A stretch of 64,000 nucleotides of DNA, taken from CAYRES01 sp964423425 (GTDB lineage: Bacteria > Actinomycetota > Thermoleophilia > RBG-16-64-13). The stretch covers positions 135,559-199,558 of the forward strand of contig CAYRES010000005.1 in the NCBI GenBank assembly GCA_964423425.1, written 5' to 3'. Numbering within the stretch: position 1 is the stretch's first letter; every line of letters starts with the position of its first letter. Below, piece after piece: positions 46,392 to 53,389 of the stretch. The translations under genes and the position numbers were made by a program. The notes beneath the pieces are model-generated. The model ran no database searches and was not told the origin of the DNA. It saw only the letters and a list, made by a program, of their open reading frames with translations.

Positions 46392-48299
46392 TCAAAGGCC
46401 CAGGGCGGCCCGCTTCGCGTCTATATGGGCGACGATGCCGTCCACCGCGGCGGACGGGTGGGTCTCTAGGGCCAGGACTCCGCCGGTCACCTCCGGAAGA
46501 CCCTGAGTGAGCAGCTTCACCAGGTTGGGGCCGCCCGTGACGGTGGGAACCGGATTCACATACGTATAGAGGCCCATCGCAAGGGCAATGACGGCGTCGA
46601 TGGTGGCCTTCTGCTCCATGTACTCGGGAGCCGCCGCCGCAACGGGCAGATCTTTGAGCGGTACACCACCAAGCGCCTCCGACACCACTTCCAGGAGGTC
46701 GACCAGCCGACCGGTGTCGGTACACGTGCCGAAACTCAGCACAGGGGGCACACCCAACGACTGGATGACACCTCTCAGCCCGGGCCCCGCCAACTCCTGG
46801 GCCTCAAGCGAGCACAGCCCTCCCACCTGCATAGCCGCGTTGCCGCAACCCATGGAGAGCACCAAGACGTCTCTCGCAATGAGCTCCTTCACCACCGCCA
46901 GCGAGTGGACGTCCTGCCCGTAATCCCTGAGTGTCGTGCACGACACCATACCCACCACGCCGCGAACGGCGCCCGACTTGATCGCATCGAGCAATGGATC
47001 GAGCGTACCACCGAGTGCGGCGAGAATGCTCTCAGCAGAGAACCCCACCATGCACTCGCGCATGGGCTGGCCCACGATCGGAACCACCGAGGCCCTTCGT
47101 CCGGGGAAGTTTGCGACCGCTTTCCCGAGCAGCTCGGCCGCCTGCTCGTCAGCCTGCGCAGGATCGTAATCGAGCCGCTCCGTCGCCCCTTCGAACGACA
47201 CCAACTCACTCACCGGGATGAGCACGAACCTGTACTTCTCCGCGTAGGCCGGGTCCACCGGCATAGAGCAGTTCATGTCGGCCGCGAACAGGTCGACGGC
47301 GCCGCTCGCCAGTACAGCTTCCTGCATGATCCAGTTGCCCGTGAACCCGAAGAACACGTCGTCCATCCCGGCACGCTGAATCATCTCCTGGCCGGTCTCG
47401 ATGTTGGCGATGATACGCACCCCTTTGGCCCCAACACCCCGCGCCTTCTCCTGCCACTCCTCCCGCCGGGCGGCTTCGACCAGGGCGAAGCCCAAGAAGG
47501 GCTCGTGGCCGTTCACACACACGTTCACGTAGTCCGGATCCAGCACACCGAGATCCACCCGCATGGGGTGCGGGGTGGGAGTGCCGAAGAGAGCGTCCTG
47601 CACGTACTCGAGGATGATCTGGGTCTGGTACGCGGTGGCGATCGACATCCGCAAGGCCTTGAGCGCCAGGCTGACGTAGTACCCGTCGACGTTGGTGAGG
47701 CAGGAGCCGGTGGCGTTCATCATCTCACCGTAGATACCGCCGGGGAAGATGTCCAATTCACGCCACCGTGCCTTGCGCTCCTCGGGCGCAAGCATCTCCA
47801 CGATGAGGCTCTCCTCCCAGGCGGGACGATTGAAATCACGCTGCACAAAGTCGGCCAGCCGGGCGGCCGATTCGTGGATAGGCGCCTCCGCCTCCGATAT
47901 CCCGAGACGTTCCGCCAGAGAGCGAAGCTTCTCGGGGTCACGCACACTGAAAGGGCCCACGCCGTCGGCCGCCGCCCGCAAGGTCTTGATGGTCTGCTCG
48001 GCGTGGTAGTGGTACGTCGAAGCACCGAGAACGTTCCGAAGCAGCATCATCCGCATGGCCATGCCGTCGGCGCTTATGCCACAGACCCCCCGCTTGCCGC
48101 TGGACGCATCGGCCCGGCAGGGACCGTTGGAACAGAGATCACAGCGAGCGCCCGACTGGCAGAAGGGGCAGCGCTTGTCGGGGTTGCCCCCCATTCCCTG
48201 GGCCTCGTAGCGGTCCCAGATGTTGGTCATGCCGTCGGCCTGGATACGTTCGTACGCCTTCAATACCGATTCGTGCTGGGAGATGCGCTGAGCTTCCAT
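46392..48299 (-). CDS. cooS: CooS-type carbon monoxide dehydrogenase, variant active site
   Basis: A 635-residue monofunctional CODH subunit. The ATG at 48299 has GGAGG upstream; the ATG at 48311 lacks one. N-terminal cysteines C44, C47 and C53, C56, C61, C73 (RCPFCQSGARCDLCSNGPCR, RGVCG) fit the D and B iron-sulfur clusters. C-cluster positions present: His in NGHEPFLG, Cys in ADMNCSMP, VGMVSCTT, VLSMGCGNA and FGTCTDT. The canonical CCTGNE element reads IETGQE here, so the conserved ligand Cys is Glu301. Lys in MEQKATID corresponds to the active-site Lys. It lacks adjacent cooF, cooC or acs genes. Function may be CO oxidation or a hybrid-cluster-like redox reaction. Confidence 0.9.
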   Translation of the reverse strand: MEAQRISQHESVLKAYERIQADGMTNIWDRYEAQGMGGNPDKRCPFCQSGARCDLCSNGPCRADASSGKRGVCGISADGMAMRMMLLRNVLGASTYHYHAEQTIKTLRAAADGVGPFSVRDPEKLRSLAERLGISEAEAPIHESAARLADFVQRDFNRPAWEESLIVEMLAPEERKARWRELDIFPGGIYGEMMNATGSCLTNVDGYYVSLALKALRMSIATAYQTQIILEYVQDALFGTPTPHPMRVDLGVLDPDYVNVCVNGHEPFLGFALVEAARREEWQEKARGVGAKGVRIIANIETGQEMIQRAGMDDVFFGFTGNWIMQEAVLASGAVDLFAADMNCSMPVDPAYAEKYRFVLIPVSELVSFEGATERLDYDPAQADEQAAELLGKAVANFPGRRASVVPIVGQPMRECMVGFSAESILAALGGTLDPLLDAIKSGAVRGVVGMVSCTTLRDYGQDVHSLAVVKELIARDVLVLSMGCGNAAMQVGGLCSLEAQELAGPGLRGVIQSLGVPPVLSFGTCTDTGRLVDLLEVVSEALGGVPLKDLPVAAAAPEYMEQKATIDAVIALAMGLYTYVNPVPTVTGGPNLVKLLTQGLPEVTGGVLALETHPSAAVDGIVAHIDAKRAALGL

Positions 48300-48381
48300 A
48301 TATGCCTCCATGCGTGACCGGAGCGGGCCTTCTCGCCCCTCAGGCAGGTTTGTACCCTGCCGTGCTTGCGCGTACTCCCCC

Positions 48382-49122
48382 TCAACCCGCCAGCGAGGCG
48401 TACACGATCACGTTGGAGCGGTAGTGGCGCACCGAGTAATCGAACTCACCCCCACAGGTGATGAGGCGAAGCACGGGATAGGGGGTGTCGTTCCAGATAC
48501 GCTCCACGGGGAGCTCGGTCTTGAGCTCCTCCTCTTTGCCCTCCACACTGAAGACGGCCCTCTCCCCCTCCGCCCCATACACCAGGATCTGATCGTCCGG
48601 TTGCAGTTCTTCTAGGCGGAAGAAGATGTCGGGACCTTTGCGGGAGTCTACGTGGGCCACGATCACCGCCGGGCCGGCGGCACCGGGCACGGGACCCGGG
48701 GTATACCAGCCGGCCAAGCCGAAGGGAGGGGTCTCCATCTCACCGTTTGCCTTGAGACCGACGGGGACGAGTACGGCATCCACCCCGATGGCGGGAACCA
48801 CCACTCGGGTGGGCTCCGCGATGGGCTGATAGACGATGGGCAAGGTGGTGGAGACAGCGGTGGCCGTGGTGGGAATGGCGGTGGTCGTGGTGGTCTCTTC
48901 TCCTGTGCCCTCGCCGGGGTCGGCGGACGCGGGCCAGCCGGGGATGTGGGCGGTGACGCCGGAGAGGACCGAAGGGGAGTCCGGTTCGGATTCCGGAGCG
49001 TGACGGAACACGACGACGAGACCCCACGAGAAGAGTACGAGCGAGGCCAGAGCGAGAGGCGCCGCGAGCCAGATGGACCCGCGACGCCTCGCACCGTGCC
49101 TGTCAGAGCGGCGTTCTGTCAC
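48382..49122 (-). CDS. Class F/E-like sortase
   Basis: A 246-residue membrane-anchored transpeptidase. A signal-anchor helix (17-39) precedes a Thr-rich stalk with TTTTTAIPTTATAV, then the sortase barrel (about 100-246). The catalytic His is in VIVAHVDS, Cys in LRLITCGGEFD and Arg in HYRSNVIVYA; the TCGGxFD form is typical of class F/E sortases of actinobacteria. It begins 3 bases after the stop of the Thr-rich surface protein gene at 49126, in one operon, and is therefore the likely processing enzyme for it. Confidence 0.92.
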   Translation of the reverse strand: MTERRSDRHGARRRGSIWLAAPLALASLVLFSWGLVVVFRHAPESEPDSPSVLSGVTAHIPGWPASADPGEGTGEETTTTTAIPTTATAVSTTLPIVYQPIAEPTRVVVPAIGVDAVLVPVGLKANGEMETPPFGLAGWYTPGPVPGAAGPAVIVAHVDSRKGPDIFFRLEELQPDDQILVYGAEGERAVFSVEGKEEELKTELPVERIWNDTPYPVLRLITCGGEFDYSVRHYRSNVIVYASLAG

Positions 49123-49125
49123 CCT

Positions 49126-50073
49126 CTACCTCTTGCCCGCGTGACGGGGGACGTGGCGGGGCCGCACCAAGAAGGCGAGTGCGGCAGAGAGAAGTGCGCC
49201 CATGAACAGGAGCAGCTTGGGGAGACTCCCCGCCCAGGAATCGCCGGAGCCCGTCGTGCCGCCGCCCCCGGTGTGTACCTTGTCGGGCACGGGGATGGTG
49301 GTCGTCGTGCCTCCGGCCTCGGTGGTCGTGGTAGTGGGCGCCTCAGTGGTCGTGGTAGTGGGCGCCTCAGTGGTCGTGGTCGTCTCGGTGGGCACCGTGG
49401 TGGTGCCTTCCACCGTGGTGGTGGTGGGCGCCTCGGTGGTCGTGGTGGTGGGCGCCTCAGTGGTCGTGGTCGTCTCGGTGGGCACCGTGGTGGTGCCTTC
49501 CACCGTGGTGGTGGTGGGCGCCTCGGTGGTCGTGGTGGCTATGGTGGTCGTGGTGGTGGGGAAGCTGGGGATGGTAGTGGTGCCTTCCACCGTGGTGGAG
49601 GTGGTCACGCAGTTGGAGTTGCTGATGGTCAAGATGAAGTTGCCGCCGCCGCCGGAGTAGGTGAAGACCACGTAGGCGGTCCGCACGGTGACGGGGGCCT
49701 CGCCGTTGGCTGCCGTGTGATAGACGTCGAAGTGCATGGCCCCGCGGCCGCCACCGGGGAAGTAACCTTGTGTGGTGGAGGTGGATTCGTCGGTGTAGGT
49801 GACGTGGAGAGTGCCGCTTTCGATCACATTGTTGCCGCCGGTAGTGAGGATCCAATGCCAGAATCCGCTCACACAGGTGACGTTCTGCCCCTGGCCGGTC
49901 CAATGTAGGGTAGTTGCGTCCGCTTGAGCCGGCGCGGGAGAAAGGGCGGGGATGATGGCCAAAGCCAAGAAGACTACGGCCAACGTGAGAGCCGCAGCCA
50001 CCCTGAGCACCGAACCCCAATGGCCGCCTTTTCGCACGGGTGGACCTTCGATTACGCCCCTTACCCTGTTCAT
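49126..50073 (-). CDS. Thr-rich surface protein with novel N-terminal domain, paralog A
   Basis: A 315-residue exported protein: signal peptide ending at PAPAQADA (about 45), an N-terminal domain of about 115 residues with LHWTGQGQNVTCVSGFWHW, GAMHFDVYHT and NFILTISNSNC (one Cys pair), a low-complexity Thr stalk (TEAPTTTT, VEGTTTVP), and a C-terminal SWAGSLPKLLLFMGALLSAA helix with a basic tail. No LPXTG motif is present, but the end has a sorting-signal-like shape (Gly/Ser linker, motif, helix, Arg/Lys). ATG 50073 (AAGGAGG upstream) is chosen over an earlier ATG at 50229. A 90-bp duplication is inside the stalk. Confidence 0.75.
   Translation of the reverse strand: MNRVRGVIEGPPVRKGGHWGSVLRVAAALTLAVVFLALAIIPALSPAPAQADATTLHWTGQGQNVTCVSGFWHWILTTGGNNVIESGTLHVTYTDESTSTTQGYFPGGGRGAMHFDVYHTAANGEAPVTVRTAYVVFTYSGGGGNFILTISNSNCVTTSTTVEGTTTIPSFPTTTTTIATTTTEAPTTTTVEGTTTVPTETTTTTEAPTTTTTEAPTTTTVEGTTTVPTETTTTTEAPTTTTTEAPTTTTTEAGGTTTTIPVPDKVHTGGGGTTGSGDSWAGSLPKLLLFMGALLSAALAFLVRPRHVPRHAGKR
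49361..49540. repeat. 90-bp tandem duplication in the Thr stalk
   Basis: Two adjacent 90-base units (49361-49450, 49451-49540) differ at two positions by my count. They encode a 30-residue period of the stalk in paralog A. Paralog B has a shorter, 24-bp array (three exact copies at 50901-50972) coding for an 8-residue unit TTTTTTAP. Confidence 0.85.
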
Positions 50074-50282
50074 CTCGACCTCCTTGAGAGCGCATGACTG
50101 TGGAGTCGCCCCTACAACACTTCTGAGGTCGGTCTCGCCACTTGCTCTCTCAAAGGACTGGAGCCCCATCCCGGCTCCGGGCGACCGTACTGGCCCCCTG
50201 AGATCCACGCATCCCAATCCGGCTTCCACAGGTGCTTGAGCCGTACTTACTCATTATTCTACCCACATCAGGAAGGAATAGG

Positions 50283-50321
50283 CCTCAGGGTCACCGCTTT
50301 GCCCGCAAGGGGCGACATGCA
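50283..50321. repeat. 39-nt element, copy A
   Basis: Related to 50430-50468 (28 of 39 positions identical by my alignment). Both carry a CCC-N(4-5)-GGGG potential stem and end in ACATGCA. On the minus strand it is upstream of paralog A. Confidence 0.6.
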
Positions 50322-50409
50322 AGCCGGAGGGGCGGGCGCGCGCCCCCAGGCCCCCCCCCCCCCCCCCCCCCCGAGGGACAGGGTGGGGGGGGTGAAAAAA
50401 CAAAAAGGG

Positions 50410-50419
50410 NNNNNNNNNN
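50410..50419. other. Assembly gap of ten N
   Basis: A run of ten N flanked by homopolymers. It separates the two Thr-rich genes and their two 39-nt elements, so a repeat-induced assembly break is likely. Confidence 0.99.
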
Positions 50420-50429
50420 TTTTAATTGC

Positions 50430-50468
50430 CCTCGGGTTCAGGGTTTGCCCCGACTGGGGCTACATGCA
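50430..50468. repeat. 39-nt element, copy B
   Basis: See copy A. On the minus strand it lies downstream of paralog B and upstream of the gap and paralog A. Its stem reads GCCCC-AGTC-GGGGC followed by AAA. Confidence 0.6.
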
Positions 50469-50534
50469 CGGGGGGGGGGGGCCCTCCAAGGCGCGCCCGC
50501 CCCTCCGCGCAGCTCGCAGTTGCCTCTGAGTCGG

Positions 50535-51500
50535 CTAGTTCACCTTCCTCTTCGGCATGAACCACACAGCAAGACCGGCGGCTATCAGCGCCCCGAGGAA
50601 GAAGAGCAGCCGGGGCATACTGTCCGCCCAGGAGCCACCTGAACCGACTGCCCCGCCGCCGCCCGCATCAATCCTGGTGGGTACCGGGATGGTCGTCGAG
50701 GTGCCGCCCACCGTTGTCGCGGTGGTGGTGGTGCCTTCAGCCGTAGTCGTGGTGGTGGTCGAGGCCGCCTCGGTGGTAGTGGTGGTGTCGGTAGGCACCG
50801 TGGTGGTGCCCTCAACCGTGGTCTGGGTGGTGGTCACCGGTTCGGTGGTCGTGGTGGTCGGGGCTTCGGTGGTCGTGGTGGTCGGGGCGGTCGTGGTGGT
50901 GGTCGGAGCGGTAGTCGTGGTGGTGGTCGGAGCGGTAGTCGTGGTGGTGGTCGGAGCGGTAGTCGTGGTGGTGGTCGGGGCGGTAGTCGTCGTGGTCCCG
51001 GTGGTCGGCACCGTGGTGGTAGCCGACACGGTGGTCGTGGTGGGCTGAGTAGTTGTCGTGGTGCCTACGCAGTTGGAGTTGCTGATGGTGAGGATGAAGT
51101 TGCCACCCCCGCCTGTGTACGAGAACTCGACGTGAGCGCTCACCGCGGTGATGGGGGTGACGCCGTCGAGCGCAGAATGAGTGACGTTGAAGTGCATCGC
51201 TCCAAGCGGCCCGCCTTGGCCCTGCGTGCTGCCCGGTGTAACTGTCTGCGAACCGTCACTGTATGTGACGTACAGCGTGGCGCTGGTCAGGGTGTTGTTC
51301 CCACCCGGTGTGAGGATCCAGTGCCAGAAGCCATTCACGCAGGTGATGTTCTGCCCTTGCCCGCTCCATTGGAGTACTGAATCGGCGGCGAAGGCGGATG
51401 TGGGTGTGACCGCCGGCACTGTGGCCAAAGCCAGCAGGACGACGGCCAGCACGACAGCCGCAGCCATTCTCGTGATTTGACTGTTCAACCGGGTCTTCAT
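50535..51500 (-). CDS. Thr-rich surface protein with novel N-terminal domain, paralog B
   Basis: A 321-residue paralog of the 49126 gene. Signal peptide cleaved near TSAFAAD, N-terminal domain with LQWSGQGQNITCVNGFWHW, LGAMHFNVTHS and NFILTISNSNC, a Thr stalk (TTTTTTAP units), and a C-terminal SWADSMPRLLFFLGALIAAG helix with a short basic tail. The two paralogs agree in all three parts, although stalk lengths differ. The ATG at 51500 has AAAGGAGG 6 bases upstream and is preferred to 51518. Likely transported, then anchored by the sortase downstream. Confidence 0.75.
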   Translation of the reverse strand: MKTRLNSQITRMAAAVVLAVVLLALATVPAVTPTSAFAADSVLQWSGQGQNITCVNGFWHWILTPGGNNTLTSATLYVTYSDGSQTVTPGSTQGQGGPLGAMHFNVTHSALDGVTPITAVSAHVEFSYTGGGGNFILTISNSNCVGTTTTTQPTTTTVSATTTVPTTGTTTTTAPTTTTTTAPTTTTTTAPTTTTTTAPTTTTTAPTTTTTEAPTTTTTEPVTTTQTTVEGTTTVPTDTTTTTEAASTTTTTTAEGTTTTATTVGGTSTTIPVPTRIDAGGGGAVGSGGSWADSMPRLLFFLGALIAAGLAVWFMPKRKVN

Positions 51501-51731
51501 GGCCGCCTCCTTTCTCATGCTTGATTTCTGACTCTTTCACTCTTCTTATCACCATTTCGAAGACTTTCAAAACATGGGAACGGGATGGCGGCACGCGAGA
51601 GGAACGGCGGCGCACAGGACAGCCGGTGGCACAAGTGCGGTGCAGCGCCGCCGTCGGTCCAGCCACCCTGCGTATCGATGCGGGGCTTCCGTGTTTGCCC
51701 TGGAAGCGGTCGGGGAATTGTGCGCTCCGAC

Positions 51732-52796
51732 ATGGACGACCGCGACCCCACCGACCGCAGCATCCACGCCGACGGCCTCTGTCGCTGGTTCGGCGACCTC
51801 CATGCCGTCGACGAGGTGAACCTAGCCATCCCTTCGGGGCAGGTGTTCGGCTTTCTGGGTCCGAACGGTTCCGGGAAGAGCACGACCGTGAAGATGCTCA
51901 CCACCATTCTTGCGCCCACGAAAGGTCGAGCCTACGTGGGCGGATACGACGTCACCACCGAGAGCGCCGCCGTGCGCAGACTCATCGGGGTGGCGTTGCA
52001 GGACGTGGGCCTCGACCCCCTCATGACCGCCGCAGAACTGCTCACGCTGCAGGCCCGGCTGTTCGGCCACCCCGGCGAAGAAGCCCGCAGCCACGCCCGC
52101 AGTCTGCTCCAGAAAGTCGGCTTGACCGAGGTCGATCCCAAGAAGAGGGTCGGCGCCTATTCCGGCGGCATGAAACGCCGGCTCGATCTCGCCCTCGCCC
52201 TGGTACACGACCCGAGCATCCTCTTTCTGGACGAGCCGACCACCGGGCTCGACCCGGCGAGCCGCGTCTCGATCTGGGAGGAGGTGGCACGCCTCAATCG
52301 CGCCGAGGGGATGACCATCTTCCTCACCACCCAGTACCTGGAGGAGGCCGACCGTCTGGCCGATGAGGTGGCCATCATCAATCGCGGACGCATCGTCGCC
52401 CAGGGCACACCGGCCGGTCTCAAGGCGGAGATGGGCAAGGAAGTGGTGACCCTCGGTTTCGCCTCCGCCGAGGCGGCGGCGCGAGCGGAGGAGGTACTCG
52501 CGGACATCGTGCCGCGCCGCCAGATCTCCGGCAGGGAGGTCATCTGCTACTTCGGCGCGGCGGGGAGTGCCATCGCCGACATCGTCCGCCGTCTGGATCA
52601 GAAATCCATTGCCCTGGCCGATCTCACCGTGAACCCCACCACCTACATCTATGACGCCATGCGCTCCCTGCTCAACAATGGTTGGGAAGCGCAACCGCTA
52701 CTCGTCGGTCTCGGCGTCTCGCTCGCGTTCGCCTCGCTCACCGGCGTCCTCGCTCTATGGCAGGCGAGGCAGGCGACCCGTCTTGGGGTAATGTAA
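51732..52796 (+). CDS. ABC ATPase (DrrA-like) fused to a permease C-terminal remnant
   Basis: A 354-residue protein. Residues 1-300 are a daunorubicin-type ATPase: Walker A FLGPNGSGKSTTVKML, signature YSGGMKRRLDLAL, Walker B ILFLDEPTTGLDP and the H-loop region shown as TTQYLEEADRLAD. Where a DrrA normally ends with a DVFLxLTG-like tail, the chain runs on as NPTTYIYDAMRSLLNNGW and one helix (about 327-347), which is the ending of ABC-2 permeases. The intervening permease, about 200 residues, is absent. The ATG at 51732 is assumed; the upstream site is weak. No separate permease gene follows. Confidence 0.85.
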   Translation: MDDRDPTDRSIHADGLCRWFGDLHAVDEVNLAIPSGQVFGFLGPNGSGKSTTVKMLTTILAPTKGRAYVGGYDVTTESAAVRRLIGVALQDVGLDPLMTAAELLTLQARLFGHPGEEARSHARSLLQKVGLTEVDPKKRVGAYSGGMKRRLDLALALVHDPSILFLDEPTTGLDPASRVSIWEEVARLNRAEGMTIFLTTQYLEEADRLADEVAIINRGRIVAQGTPAGLKAEMGKEVVTLGFASAEAAARAEEVLADIVPRRQISGREVICYFGAAGSAIADIVRRLDQKSIALADLTVNPTTYIYDAMRSLLNNGWEAQPLLVGLGVSLAFASLTGVLALWQARQATRLGVM

Positions 52797-52900
52797 GGAG
52801 GAGGTGATACTCCCGAGGAGGGGAAGCCCTCGGGCAGATGCAGCCTCCTTGGGGTGGTGCTTCGACATCCCTCGACAACGAGCGCCCAGTGGGAGGACAC

Positions 52901-53386
52901 ATGGCCGAGACTGATGCAGCGAGAAGACAGGAGACCACCGCCATGGTTGCCGGCCTGCTTGCCGGTCAGCGCTTCGCCGTCCTCTCGACGGCCTCCGGGA
53001 TGAGCCCCTATGCCAACCTCATCGCCTTCTGGGCTCCCGATGACCTCGCCTACGTCGTGTTTGCCACCATGCGTGCCACCCGCAAGTTCAATTACCTGGC
53101 CGAGAACCCGCACGTGGCCCTCCTGTTCGACAACCGCTCCAACCGTGGGGTGGACGTGCGGGAGGCCATGGCCGTCACGGCCACCGGTACCGCCCGTGAG
53201 TTCACGCCTGCAGAGCGAGATGAGGTCCTCACCCACTTCCTGGCCAAACATCCCCACTTGGAGTCGTTCGTGGCCTCTCCCGGGTGCGCCCTTGTCGGTA
53301 TCGACATCGACACCTATTACGTGGTGACCCGCTTTCAGAACGTGGTCGAACTACACATGCGCGCCCCGCACGCCGAGGGAGGGTGA
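52901..53386 (+). CDS. Pyridoxamine 5'-phosphate oxidase-like (split-barrel flavin) protein
   Basis: A 161-residue split-barrel FMN-binding family protein. RFAVLSTASGMSPYANLIAF, TRKFNYLAENPHVALLFDNR and REAMAVTATGTARE follow the family's strand order. It may reduce or bind flavin/F420 or act as a heme-utilisation-like protein; substrate unknown. The ATG at 52901 has GGGAGG just upstream, and the stop is 3 bases before the PEP-utilising gene, so the two are coupled. A small hairpin (52812-52834) lies before it. Confidence 0.82.
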   Translation: MAETDAARRQETTAMVAGLLAGQRFAVLSTASGMSPYANLIAFWAPDDLAYVVFATMRATRKFNYLAENPHVALLFDNRSNRGVDVREAMAVTATGTAREFTPAERDEVLTHFLAKHPHLESFVASPGCALVGIDIDTYYVVTRFQNVVELHMRAPHAEGG

Positions 53387-53389
53387 CCC

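Larger units (their letters stand above)
50074..50534. other. Region between the Thr-rich paralogs with an assembly gap
   Basis: It holds the ribosome site of paralog A, two 39-nt related elements, a run of 22 C (50351-50372), a run of 12 G (50470-50481), and ten N. Sequence quality near the gap is doubtful, and the real length and content of the gap are unknown. Confidence 0.6.

Noticed and set aside
48652..49908. Long plus-strand open frame rich in Gly/Arg across the sortase locus
   Set aside because: It is the shadow of the Thr codons on the other strand and has no ribosome site.
50557..51048. Val-rich plus-strand frame (VVVVGASVVVVV)
   Set aside because: Complement of the Thr-repeat coding strand; the minus-strand gene has signal peptide, ribosome site and a paralog.
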